64,000 bases of DNA, taken from Bdellovibrio sp. NC01. Its GTDB lineage: Bacteria; Bdellovibrionota; Bdellovibrionia; Bdellovibrionales; Bdellovibrionaceae. The stretch is taken from the NCBI RefSeq assembly GCF_006874625.1, contig NZ_CP030034.1:2294001-2358000 (forward strand), written 5' to 3'. Shown here piece by piece: positions 46,988 through 56,235 of the stretch (position 1 is the stretch's first letter; every line of letters begins with the position of its first letter). Below the pieces are notes generated by a model, which saw only the letters and a program-made list of their open reading frames with translations, was not told where the DNA came from and did no database searches. The position numbers were made by a program, and so were the translations under genes.

Positions 46988-47926
46988 ATGTCTTCAGCAA
47001 GCGCTCCGCAGAATTTGCGTCTTTACGAGTGGAACTCTGGGCACACCCTGGCTCCAATGGTCATCCCTGTTCGAGTTGATGAGACTCCCGAACAAGCTGC
47101 GCGTCGCTACTTAAGCGAGATGGCTAAAAACTCCTGCCTGATGAATCTTTTTGAAAATCACATTCCGCAACTCCCTTTGGATGGTTTTTCTTTGCTTGAA
47201 GAAAACCGCTGGGAGCCACGGGTATTGATGATCGCAAACTTGCCGTTCGATTATTCAATGCATTCGCCACGCATTCTTGGTTTTCAAAAGGTCTTTCATC
47301 GTATGAAAGAACGCTGCTTCATTCTGCCGATCAATGCCAACCTGGGATTGACGTACGAAGAAACCACAGAGTTCTTCCAGTTAATTTCAAACCACTTCCC
47401 GTTCATGGTTGCCATGGGTGGTGATGACGTTGATCCAACCTTGTATCGCCAAATCAACTCTCATTGCCGCAAGGTCACTCCTTCGCGCGATCAGTTCGAA
47501 GCTGCGTTGATTAAGTCTTACGTGGAAAAAGATCAGGGCTTCTTACTTGGCGTTTGCCGCGGTTCACAGATCGCTTCAGTGGCGCTGGGTTATCAGTTGA
47601 TTCAAGACGTGCCTGAACAAATCGGTCACAAAGTTGCACACGCCAATGACTGGCACACGATTGAAATCCAAGGCACAAGTAATAATATTTTGCGCTCTTT
47701 GAGTTCAAACAGTTCACAAATCTTGGTGAACTCTATTCACCATCAATCTGTCGTTTATCGTGAAGGCGGCTTGCTTGAAATTGCTGCGGTTGCATCAGAT
47801 GGTGTCACTGAAGCGACGGAATTTAAGAACGGCAAAGGCTTGCTTTTGCAGTTCCATCCAGAACTTATGAATAACGATTTAGGCGAAGAGATCTTGATGC
47901 TCGCTTTGAATCAAAGAAAGAAATAG
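46988..47926 (+). CDS. Class I glutamine amidotransferase-like hydrolase (peptidase C26)
   Basis: 312 residues. An extra N-terminal part of about 70 residues precedes the fold. VAMGGDDVDPTLY, LLGVCRGSQIASVALG with nucleophile Cys190, and QFHPEL near 290 with the His-x-Glu pair place it with PuuD-like gamma-glutamyl hydrolases. No synthetase partner is adjacent, so it probably hydrolyses a gamma-glutamyl compound by itself. Confidence 0.88.
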   Translation: MSSASAPQNLRLYEWNSGHTLAPMVIPVRVDETPEQAARRYLSEMAKNSCLMNLFENHIPQLPLDGFSLLEENRWEPRVLMIANLPFDYSMHSPRILGFQKVFHRMKERCFILPINANLGLTYEETTEFFQLISNHFPFMVAMGGDDVDPTLYRQINSHCRKVTPSRDQFEAALIKSYVEKDQGFLLGVCRGSQIASVALGYQLIQDVPEQIGHKVAHANDWHTIEIQGTSNNILRSLSSNSSQILVNSIHHQSVVYREGGLLEIAAVASDGVTEATEFKNGKGLLLQFHPELMNNDLGEEILMLALNQRKK

Positions 47927-47947
47927 TGCGGTCGCCAAAAGACCGCA
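47927..47947 (+). terminator. Hairpin after the C26 hydrolase
   Basis: TGCGGTC and GACCGCA arms with a 7-base loop directly after the stop codon. There is no T-run, so strength is uncertain. Confidence 0.45.
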
Positions 47948-48001
47948 GTATGACATCAAAATACTCATTGCCTCAGTCTTCTTAAGATCTAAAATAGAGT
48001 T

Positions 48002-49405
48002 ATGTTTGAACAACTCTATCTCCATCAAAAACAGTACAGCCTGCAACTGCGTAAAGAAGCGATTGATTTGCGTCTTGAGCATTTAAAGACCTTAGAAAAT
48101 CTGATCGATTCAAATCAAAAAGAATTTGTTCAAGCACTCAAAGAAGACTTCAACAAACCAGAAATGGAAACGCTGACGACAGAGATTTACCCGCTTCTTA
48201 TGGAGCTTCGTCACGCTCAAAAACAGTTACGCAATTGGGTGAAACCGGAACGTGTTCCTGCTCCATTATTTTTAAAAGGTTCGCAAAGTTACATTCACTA
48301 TGAACCGCGCGGCGTATGCTTAGTGATCTCGCCGTGGAATTACCCGGTGCTCTTGACTTTGGGACCTGTGATTTCTGCCATCGCTGCCGGTAACACGTGT
48401 GTGGTTAAACCTTCGGAATACACGCAGGCGACGACAACCTTGATCGCGCGATTATTAAATGGCGCTTTCGCCGAAGAATTCATTCGTGTCGTCGAAGGCG
48501 GTCCCGAAACGACGCAAAATCTTTTGAAACAACCTTTCGATCACATCTTCTTCACCGGGAGCACACAGATCGGCAAACTTGTGATGGAAGCAGCAGCTAA
48601 AAATCTAAGCAGCGTCACTTTAGAGTTAGGTGGCAAGTCCCCGACAATCATCGACAACACTGCAGATTTAGATTTAGCGGCAGAAAAATTACTGTGGTCG
48701 AAATTTATGAATGCCGGGCAAACATGTGTGGCCCCCGACTACCTCTTCATTCAAGAAACCGTCTATCCATCTTTTGTGCGTTTATTTACGCAAAAACTTG
48801 CAAACATTTTCGGAAAAGAACCCGCACAACGAAAAGCTTATGCCGATTATGCTCGCATCATTTCGCACAAACACTGCCTGCGTTTAAAAGAAATGCAGGC
48901 CGAAGCCCTTGCACAAGGGGCCGGGATTTTATTCGGTGGAGAGAGCGATGAAAACACGCGCTACTATTCGCCAACAGTTATAGAAAATGTGGACGTTCAT
49001 TCACGCCTGATGCAAGAGGAGATCTTTGGACCCATCTTGCCACTTATGAAATACAAAGACATCACCGAAGTGATTCACTTTATCAACGAAAGACCAAAGC
49101 CTTTAGCACTTTACGTTTATTCTCACAGCGAAATGACAATTGAAGCCGTACAAAGCCAAACGTCATCCGGTGGCTTGGTGATTAACGATTCCGTGATTCA
49201 TCTTGGCAATGATAACCTGCCATTTGGCGGCGTTGGCGAAAGCGGCATGGGCACAAGTCATGGCATTCATGGCTTTAAGACGTTTTCTCACGGCAAATCG
49301 GTATTACGTCAAGGCTGGGGCGGAAAACTTTTAGGCTTGATGTATCCGCCTTACACGAAACAAAAAATGGAAGTAATCAAAAATATGATTCGCTGGCGAG
49401 TTTAA
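48002..49405 (+). CDS. Class 3 aldehyde dehydrogenase
   Basis: 467 residues of the ALDH3 type, with the N-terminal helix bundle, VISPWNYPVLLTLGPVISA, TLELGGKSPTII (catalytic Glu209) and NAGQTCVAPDY (catalytic Cys242). NAD(P)-dependent oxidation of fatty or aromatic aldehydes is the usual role. The ending PPYTKQKMEVIKNMIRW is typical. It converges directly on the antiporter gene, with a single base between the frames. Confidence 0.92.
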   Translation: MFEQLYLHQKQYSLQLRKEAIDLRLEHLKTLENLIDSNQKEFVQALKEDFNKPEMETLTTEIYPLLMELRHAQKQLRNWVKPERVPAPLFLKGSQSYIHYEPRGVCLVISPWNYPVLLTLGPVISAIAAGNTCVVKPSEYTQATTTLIARLLNGAFAEEFIRVVEGGPETTQNLLKQPFDHIFFTGSTQIGKLVMEAAAKNLSSVTLELGGKSPTIIDNTADLDLAAEKLLWSKFMNAGQTCVAPDYLFIQETVYPSFVRLFTQKLANIFGKEPAQRKAYADYARIISHKHCLRLKEMQAEALAQGAGILFGGESDENTRYYSPTVIENVDVHSRLMQEEIFGPILPLMKYKDITEVIHFINERPKPLALYVYSHSEMTIEAVQSQTSSGGLVINDSVIHLGNDNLPFGGVGESGMGTSHGIHGFKTFSHGKSVLRQGWGGKLLGLMYPPYTKQKMEVIKNMIRWRV

Positions 49406-51628
49406 TTACGCCAGCTCTAAAATACTATCGCGATCTCCGACGATCCATAATAGATCCCCGACTTGCAAAACCTCTAACGAATCGGGATTTAAAATACGCT
49501 GACCATCACGCTCCAAACCCACAACCAAACCGTGAGTTTTCTCGCGCAAGCCACATTCACGAATCGTCTTATCAACGCAATCTGAATCGGCTGTGACTAA
49601 ATACTGCTCAAGACTGTAATCAGGAGTTTCTTCAAGTGATAAGCCACTGATAACTTCTTCGGATTCGATAAAAGTTTTAAACTTCATTAGCTGCTCATCC
49701 GTGCCGATCACAAATACTTTATCGGCAGGCATAAACGAATCATCACCGCGTGGAGCCGCAATTCGACGTTTACCGCGTTCAATTAAGGCCACTGTAATAC
49801 CAAAATGTTCGCGAATTTTTAAATGTTGCAACTCGGTCCCCACATAAGGCGCTTCGGCAGGCACGACGAACTCGGTCAAATGGGCATCCCATGGGGCCAA
49901 TGTATGACTGTGTTTCTTCGCATGAACCTTGTGACTTTCGTCTTCCAAATTCGACAAGAAACGACTTTCAAACCACGAATAGATTTCGCGAAGCTTGGTC
50001 GCAAACACATACCCTACAACCACGACCATCCACACCGTGATACCTACAGCCCACCAAATCGGTACAAACTGTGCCACCATCGCACCAATAAGGCCGACAG
50101 CAACCATCACACGAGACACCATGAACACATAGTTATGCGTATTCTTGCCATCAGTTTCCATCATCGCATCAAAGTGACGAGTCCTTCCGAAAGCAAGCGC
50201 CCACAAGAAGGGCGCTGTCCCGATCAACGTGACCGATAACGTCAGAAACTTCGCAGAACGTTCATCCATTTGGCGTTCCAACAAGAACGGCAAGAACACT
50301 CGTGCCATTAATAGAAACACCCCAATGATAATGACTGAATTCAGGAAGATTTTTAAAACATATGCACGGACTTGCTCGCGCCATTCTTTATTCGACGCCA
50401 GTGAAAATGAAATCATGCTATAACGATCAAGTGCCACGACAAAACGCTCGGGCAAAATCTTTTCAAGGAAGCGATACACGGCGCCTGAAGATTTCATCAT
50501 GTACGGAGTTGTAAACGCCGTCACCACACACACAGCCACCGCCAATGGATAAAGCTGGGCGCTGACGACTTTTAAACTTAAACCCACCGTCGCGATGATG
50601 AAAGAAAACTCCCCGATTTGCGCGATACTCATGCCCGTTTGCAAAGAGGACTTAAAAGTCTGTCCTGAAAGAATGGATCCGACAGTGACGGCAATTGTTT
50701 TTCCGAAAATCACAACCGCTGATAAAATCAAAACCACACGCCAATGTTCTGTTAACACTGCAGGGTCAATCAACATGCCCACGGAAATAAAGAACACGGC
50801 AGAAAATAAATTTTTAAGCGGCGTAATCAAATGATGAATACGCTCCCCTTCGATAGTTTCTGCCAGAACCGAGCCGGTAATGAAAGCCCCCAAAGCTGAC
50901 GAGAATCCGACTTTGTTGGCAAAGACCACCATCAATAGACACAAGCCCACTGCCACGACCAAGATCGTTTCTTCATTCAGAATTTTTTGTGAGCGCTTCA
51001 AGAACGTTGGCAACAAGAAGATCCCCGTCACGAACCACAAACATAAGAAGAATGCGAGTTTCAAACTAGAAAACAACATCTCCATGCCGGCGAAGTCACG
51101 AGTCACGGCGACGGTTGTTAACAAAACCAACAATAAAACCGCAACTAAGTCTTCGATCACTAAGATACCCAGCAAGACACCCACGAAGCGGCGATTTTTA
51201 AATCCTAATTCGTCTAATGTGCGCACCACGATAGACGTTGAAGAAATTGAAAGGATACCGCCTAAAAACAGGCTGTCCATAAAGTTCCAGCCCAACAGAT
51301 GACCTGTTGTAAATCCAAACAAGATCATACAGCTGACTTCAAATAAGGCTGCGACACTGGAAGCACCGCCGACGCGCAATAATTTTTTAAAACTGAATTC
51401 AAGACCTAATGCGAACAGAAGAAAGATCACACCGATATCGGCCCACAATTGCACACCTTCAGAACCAGAAATCGAAGGCAGCATAGTCGTCTTTGGACCC
51501 ACAATAAAACCTGCAACCAGATATCCCAACACGATCGGTTGATTTAACTTTTTAAAAAGCAAAGTAACAAAACCTGCTGTTGCCAAGATGAGAGCTAAAT
51601 CAGTAATCGCGGTAGGTAAATGCTGCAT
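49406..51628 (-). CDS. KefB/YbaL-type cation:proton antiporter with RCK_C domains
   Basis: About 740 residues. A CPA2 membrane domain of 12-13 helices (VLGYLVAGFIVGP, FLLFALGLEFSFKKL, SSTSIVVRTL, IGEFSFIIATVG) is followed, after a further membrane block, by two TrkA-C/RCK_C regulatory domains (about 590-670 and 680-749). There is no TrkA-N NAD-binding domain between them. Exchanges K+ or Na+ for protons. The start at 51628 is a choice by family N-terminus; no ribosome site is evident. Confidence 0.87.
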   Translation of the reverse strand: MQHLPTAITDLALILATAGFVTLLFKKLNQPIVLGYLVAGFIVGPKTTMLPSISGSEGVQLWADIGVIFLLFALGLEFSFKKLLRVGGASSVAALFEVSCMILFGFTTGHLLGWNFMDSLFLGGILSISSTSIVVRTLDELGFKNRRFVGVLLGILVIEDLVAVLLLVLLTTVAVTRDFAGMEMLFSSLKLAFFLCLWFVTGIFLLPTFLKRSQKILNEETILVVAVGLCLLMVVFANKVGFSSALGAFITGSVLAETIEGERIHHLITPLKNLFSAVFFISVGMLIDPAVLTEHWRVVLILSAVVIFGKTIAVTVGSILSGQTFKSSLQTGMSIAQIGEFSFIIATVGLSLKVVSAQLYPLAVAVCVVTAFTTPYMMKSSGAVYRFLEKILPERFVVALDRYSMISFSLASNKEWREQVRAYVLKIFLNSVIIIGVFLLMARVFLPFLLERQMDERSAKFLTLSVTLIGTAPFLWALAFGRTRHFDAMMETDGKNTHNYVFMVSRVMVAVGLIGAMVAQFVPIWWAVGITVWMVVVVGYVFATKLREIYSWFESRFLSNLEDESHKVHAKKHSHTLAPWDAHLTEFVVPAEAPYVGTELQHLKIREHFGITVALIERGKRRIAAPRGDDSFMPADKVFVIGTDEQLMKFKTFIESEEVISGLSLEETPDYSLEQYLVTADSDCVDKTIRECGLREKTHGLVVGLERDGQRILNPDSLEVLQVGDLLWIVGDRDSILELA

Positions 51629-51665
51629 ATAAAAATTATGTAAAGAACCACGCACTTGCGCAAAT

Positions 51666-51701
51666 AAAAACGGCTCCTCTTACACAGAGAAGCCGTTTTA
51701 A
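51666..51701 (-). terminator. Intrinsic terminator of the first subtilase
   Basis: Arms AAAACGGCT and AGCCGTTTT with an inner CTCT/AGAG pairing; leftward reading gives a T-rich tail. Confidence 0.85.
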
Positions 51702-51721
51702 ATGAAAAACAAACAGAGATC

Positions 51722-53344
51722 TTAGTGAATCACCGTCATCTCTACCGGTTGAGCCTGAACTTTGCGTGACTGCACCGCTGCGTTAACAGCAGCTTCTGCA
51801 TTCACAAGACCCGCACCGTATTGATTTTGCTGATTTGGTCCCAAAGGTTGTGCTGTTCTTTTCAACAAATCTTTAATTTGTGAAGGAGTCAGCGCCTTGT
51901 TCGTTGCGCGCACTAACGCAACAACACCCGAAACATGTGGCGTCGCCATTGATGTCCCTGGGAATTCTGTGTAATCCGTCGCAATCGTTTTCAAACTCGC
52001 TTTCACTGTTTTACCAGCTTGAATGTCAGCGATGATTTTTTGACCAACAGCTTGCTCAACCATGAAGGCTGCAACTGGAAGTGTTGAACCATCAGCCGTC
52101 AATGCACCTTGAATCAGACCTGGAACGTTATTGTAGATAACAACACCCAAAGCTCCTGCTGCACCGGCATTTTTAGCTTTATCAGAAAACAAGATCTCAC
52201 CACGAGATACCAACGCGTATTTACCTTTGACGTCGATTCCCTTGAAGTCTTCAGGTTTACCAAGTCCTGCAGGCACCAACACATTTGTTTCGCCTTGGAA
52301 GACTTCGCGAGCCCCTTGGAATGACGTCGATTTAACTTTTTCATTCGACTGACCGTTATCAATCGAAACTTCAGCGTCACGACCTGTGCCGCGCGGAACA
52401 CATGAAAGAACGTCTACGCCCGGAGCAACAAGCGCTAATTCAGGTCCGTATTGCGAGAAGTCTGCTTTGACAAGGTTTTCAGCCACTGCACCCACAGCGA
52501 TCACTGTAGGCAATGCTGCTGGATAAGAAACTTTGCTTGAGCCGTCATTACCTGAAGCCGCAACAACAACCACACCCGCTTTATCAGCTTTTGCGACAGC
52601 ATCACGTTCAGCAGGAGTCGACCATGCGCCACCCAATGACATTGAAACCACATCTACTTTTTGTGAAATACCCCAGTTGATCCCTTGAACGATCGCAGAG
52701 CTTGAACAACCCAAAGTCGAACACACGCGACCCATTAAAAGTTTTGCTTTAGGAGCAACACCCGTGAAGCCCGTTTGATCAAGAACCGCAGCTACAGTTC
52801 CCGATACGTGAGTTCCGTGCCCAACAAGATCCGCAAAATCATCACCCGAACTTCTGCCCGTGAAATCTTGACCACGTTCAAAGTTGGATTTGATCGCAGG
52901 ATGATCTTTATCGATACCGGTATCAAGCACCAGAACTCGAGCGCCTTCGCCTGATTTCGATTTATCCCAAGCCTGTGGCGCTTTCACAGCCATGATTCCC
53001 CATGGAGTACGTGCTCCTGGCAAATCTTTTACGCTAACGGGTTTACCCAAGTACCCACGAATAGGTGCCGGCGCTGGATGAAAAGTTTCTTTTTCTACCA
53101 ACATCACGCCAGGTTGTTGTTTCATATTTTCAATATCGGCATCTGAACGAACAGTTCCAACGAAGGTATTTAAATAATCCAAGTTGTGTTCAACATGGAA
53201 ATCACCTGCCGATTTTAAAACGAAAGCAGAGCGCGCTTGCAAATAAGACTGAGCATCTTTCATCACAACGATCACTCTTTGATCCGCGTTGGCCACCGAC
53301 GCCAACCCTACTGACAGAAGCACTGAACATAGACGTAACTTCAT
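51722..53344 (-). CDS. Exported subtilisin-like serine protease with PA domain (copy A)
   Basis: 540 residues: signal peptide ending ANA, inhibitor-I9 propeptide (to about residue 90), then the S8 catalytic domain with Asp141 (LDTGID), His176 (GHGTH) and Ser465 (GTSMATPH). A protease-associated domain is inserted at about 335-455 (GKYALVSRGEILF, LGVVIYNNVPG). Cys208 and Cys213 could form a disulfide. Start at 53344 after GGGAG; TTG at 53356 is in frame. Paralogue of the next gene; secreted proteolysis of prey protein is the plausible role. Confidence 0.94.
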   Translation of the reverse strand: MKLRLCSVLLSVGLASVANADQRVIVVMKDAQSYLQARSAFVLKSAGDFHVEHNLDYLNTFVGTVRSDADIENMKQQPGVMLVEKETFHPAPAPIRGYLGKPVSVKDLPGARTPWGIMAVKAPQAWDKSKSGEGARVLVLDTGIDKDHPAIKSNFERGQDFTGRSSGDDFADLVGHGTHVSGTVAAVLDQTGFTGVAPKAKLLMGRVCSTLGCSSSAIVQGINWGISQKVDVVSMSLGGAWSTPAERDAVAKADKAGVVVVAASGNDGSSKVSYPAALPTVIAVGAVAENLVKADFSQYGPELALVAPGVDVLSCVPRGTGRDAEVSIDNGQSNEKVKSTSFQGAREVFQGETNVLVPAGLGKPEDFKGIDVKGKYALVSRGEILFSDKAKNAGAAGALGVVIYNNVPGLIQGALTADGSTLPVAAFMVEQAVGQKIIADIQAGKTVKASLKTIATDYTEFPGTSMATPHVSGVVALVRATNKALTPSQIKDLLKRTAQPLGPNQQNQYGAGLVNAEAAVNAAVQSRKVQAQPVEMTVIH

Positions 53345-53474
53345 TTGTTCTCCCAATTCCGTGGTAGTTTTTTTTTCGAGACCCTCACCTTGACGGCCTT
53401 ACAGATGAAAAGTTCATTATTCCTAGTCACGAAAAACAACTTACAAGAACGAAATTAACTATGTCCAAAACGAC

Positions 53475-53502
53475 AAAAGGCCCTGGTTTCCCAGAGCCTT
53501 TC
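53475..53502 (-). terminator. Intrinsic terminator of the second subtilase
   Basis: Arms around CCCTGG-TTT-CCAGAG with AAAGG/CCTTT extensions lie after the stop of the 55160-start gene; leftward tail is T-rich. Confidence 0.8.
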
Positions 53503-53525
53503 GTGAATTTGATTTTTAAATCAGA

Positions 53526-55160
53526 TTAGTTTGCTGCTTTTGCTGCGTTTACAGCTGCTTCAGCATTAACAACACCAGAACCGTACTCATTGTTAGAGTT
53601 TGGACCCAATGCAGTCGCAGTTTGTTTCAAAATTGCTTTAACTTGCGCGCCAGTCAATTTTTTGTTTGTCGCTTTGATCAAAGCTACAACACCAGCAACG
53701 TGTGGAGTCGCCATTGAAGTACCTTGGAAAGAAGCGTAGTCAGTTGCAACAGTTTGAACAGTTGCTTTTACAGCTGTGTTAGCTTTCAAAGCCGCTACCA
53801 ATTGTTGACCAACAGTTTGTTCGATCATGAATACTGCTGCTGGCAATGTTGAACCATCAGAAGTCAAAGAACCTTGCAACAAGCCTGGAGCGTTGTTGTA
53901 GATGATCGCGCCAGTAGCACCTGCAGCGATAGCATTTTTGATTTTATCGCCGAAAGAGATTTCACCGCGAGAGATCAAAGCGTATTTACCTTTAAGGTCT
54001 TTACCTTTGAAATCTTCAGGTTTACCCAAACCAGCATCAACCAATACGTTCGTTTCGCCGTTCAAAACTTCGCGAGCGCCTTGGAATGTAGCAGAGTTAA
54101 CTTTCGCAGATTTTTGACCAACGATCAAAGTTACAGAAGACTCACGGCCAGTACCTTGTGGAACTGTAGACACAACGTCAACGCCAGGAGCAACAACTGC
54201 CAACTCAGGACCGTATTGAGAGAAATCAGCTTTCTTAAGAGTGTTATCAACTGCACCAACTGCGATTACAGAAGGAAGAGCCGCTGGGTAAGAAACTTTG
54301 TTTGAACCGTCGTTACCAGAAGCTGCTACAACAGTAAGACCTGCTTTATCAGCTTTAGCAACTGCATCTCTTTCAGCAGGAGTCGACCAAGCGCCACCCA
54401 AAGACATAGAGATTACATCAACTTTTTGTTGGATACCCCAGTTGATACCAGCAGCGATTGCAACGTTTGAGCAACCATCGTCAGAGCATACACGGCCCAT
54501 CAAGATTTTTGCTTTAGGAGCAACACCTGTGAAACCAGAAGAATCCATCACGCCTGCGATTGTACCAGAGCAGTGAGAACCGTGACCAACGTGGTCTGTG
54601 AAATCAGAACCATCGCTAGCACCAGTAAAGTCTTTACCTTGTTCGAAGTTAGCTTTCAAAGAAGGATGGTTTGCATCGATACCTGTATCAAGAACAAGAA
54701 CGCGAGCGCCTTGACCTTGTTTTGAAGTAGCCCAAGCTTGTGGAGCTTTAACAGCTACGATACCCCAAGGAGTATTTTTGCCAGGGATTTGAGTTTGTTG
54801 AGAAGACTTAGCAGCTGGAGTAGACAACCAACCTGCAACCGGACGTGGTGCTTCGTGGAAAACTTCTTTCTCTACGTATGCAACTGAAGGATCAGCTTGC
54901 AACTTAGAAACTTCAACGTCGTCTTTCGCGTTAACGATCAACGTGTTCAAATTTTCTAGAGACTGCTCAACTTGTCCATCAACTTTAGACAAAGTGTTCA
55001 TGCCTGAATTTTTCAAGCTGTAAGAGCCTTTAGCTTTATAAGCCATGTTTGCAGCTTTGAACGTTTGTTGATCTTTCATGATCACGATCACACGTTGGCT
55101 TGCTTGGGCCGACGTCGCTAGCATCACAGACAAAACTAGTGAAAATGCATTTAGTTTCAT
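53526..55160 (-). CDS. Exported subtilisin-like serine protease with PA domain (copy B)
   Basis: 544 residues with the same order as copy A: signal peptide ending AQA, I9 propeptide to about residue 100, catalytic Asp158, His193 and Ser482, PA domain at about 350-470. Here HGS-H-C places a Cys at 197, absent in copy A; Cys225/Cys230 match the copy A pair. Wording such as STPAERDAVAKADKAG is shared exactly. Third bases favour a narrow codon set (GCT, GTT, AAC) more than copy A, as in highly expressed genes. Strong GGGGG ribosome site. Own terminator, so the two copies are separate units. Confidence 0.94.
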   Translation of the reverse strand: MKLNAFSLVLSVMLATSAQASQRVIVIMKDQQTFKAANMAYKAKGSYSLKNSGMNTLSKVDGQVEQSLENLNTLIVNAKDDVEVSKLQADPSVAYVEKEVFHEAPRPVAGWLSTPAAKSSQQTQIPGKNTPWGIVAVKAPQAWATSKQGQGARVLVLDTGIDANHPSLKANFEQGKDFTGASDGSDFTDHVGHGSHCSGTIAGVMDSSGFTGVAPKAKILMGRVCSDDGCSNVAIAAGINWGIQQKVDVISMSLGGAWSTPAERDAVAKADKAGLTVVAASGNDGSNKVSYPAALPSVIAVGAVDNTLKKADFSQYGPELAVVAPGVDVVSTVPQGTGRESSVTLIVGQKSAKVNSATFQGAREVLNGETNVLVDAGLGKPEDFKGKDLKGKYALISRGEISFGDKIKNAIAAGATGAIIYNNAPGLLQGSLTSDGSTLPAAVFMIEQTVGQQLVAALKANTAVKATVQTVATDYASFQGTSMATPHVAGVVALIKATNKKLTGAQVKAILKQTATALGPNSNNEYGSGVVNAEAAVNAAKAAN

Positions 55161-55515
55161 TATTAGGTCCCCCCTAATTCCTTGGACTTCACCCTTTTGA
55201 AGTCCTTATGGAGACGCAGTTCATTTCACGATGAAACATTTATCAAGTACTCTTTTGGAACCACCTAAAAATAATTTTTAAGCAGAAAAAGTGAAAAAAT
55301 CTGTCATGAGTGACGTAGTTCCAAAGTGGAACCCCAGTTCAAAAATAGAACCAGTTCAGCCCTTATTATAAGATTTGGTTATAGTTGCCATGAGTTAAAC
55401 GCATTTATGGTGCTTAAAATTAATTCATTGTAAATGACGCGATGCTTTCCGTAATTCAACAAAAAGGCAGGATAGTTCGTGTCACTGATAATGGCGTGAG
55501 CAGTCTTTGAGCAGC
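55161..55515. other. 355-base intergenic region with an inverted repeat
   Basis: No credible gene. It contains the promoter region of subtilase copy B and an inverted repeat GTTCC-AAAGT-GGAAC at 55318-55332, with further GGAACC/GAACC copies at 55257-55262 and 55348-55352. These could be a regulator site; nothing else is visible. Confidence 0.4.
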
Positions 55516-56235
55516 TTATTTTAGACGAAAACGCAGTTTCCAAACAGTAAAGAACATTTCCAAACTGTCTCTGAACATGCGCACACGAGAGGCTTCTTGA
55601 TGCGCCCAACGAATCGGTACTTCCAGGATAGATTTTTTGTGCTTTTGCATCTGTAAAATCAGCTCTACGTCCCACGCAAAGCGATCGACATACAAAGCTG
55701 GTAAAATATTTTTTTTGAACGCTTCATCTTTGCGCACGAGTTTGAAACCACATTGCGTATCATGAAATGGCAAGGAGACAAGACTCTTTAATATCTTATT
55801 AAATGTCTTTCCCATGCTTTGACGAATCCAATGCTGACGAACTTCAATCTGACTTTGTGGCAAACCGCGCGAACCCATAACTAATTGATAGCTCTCGCTG
55901 GGAATAACAAATTTATTCACTTCATCCCAGGGTGTCGCCATATCCGCATCAGCAATCAGCACCCACTCACCGACCGCGGTTTTCAATCCCGCACGAACAG
56001 CGGCCCCTTTGCCTTGATTCACCGACAAATCGACAAGCTTTAACAACGGAAACGTTTTCGCCGTTTCAATGACAAGTTTCGCGGTGCCATCGGCTGAGCC
56101 GTCATTCACAACCAGCACCTCAATCACATTCCATTGCAATTCCTTGTGCGCGATCATCGCCTGCAAAACTTCAAGAGTGCGAGGAAGACGCGCTTCTTCG
56201 TTATAAGCTGGAATAACAATAGACAGATCTTTCAT
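55516..56235 (-). CDS. Family 2 glycosyltransferase
   Basis: 239 residues, dolichyl-phosphate-glucosyltransferase-like. SIVIPAYNEEARLPRTL opens the GT-A fold, VVNDGSADGTAKLV follows, DADMATPWDEV contains the metal-binding DxD, and DTQCGFKLVRKDE and FAWDVELILQM are the usual later blocks. No membrane helix. It would make a polyprenyl-phosphate-linked sugar for envelope glycosylation. Its ATG overlaps the Gcr-like stop by one base. Confidence 0.9.
   Translation of the reverse strand: MKDLSIVIPAYNEEARLPRTLEVLQAMIAHKELQWNVIEVLVVNDGSADGTAKLVIETAKTFPLLKLVDLSVNQGKGAAVRAGLKTAVGEWVLIADADMATPWDEVNKFVIPSESYQLVMGSRGLPQSQIEVRQHWIRQSMGKTFNKILKSLVSLPFHDTQCGFKLVRKDEAFKKNILPALYVDRFAWDVELILQMQKHKKSILEVPIRWAHQEASRVRMFRDSLEMFFTVWKLRFRLK

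Noticed and set aside
55379-55675. Minus-strand frame running from inside the glycosyltransferase into the intergenic region.
   Set aside because: Overlaps GT2 in another frame, no ribosome site or recognisable domain.
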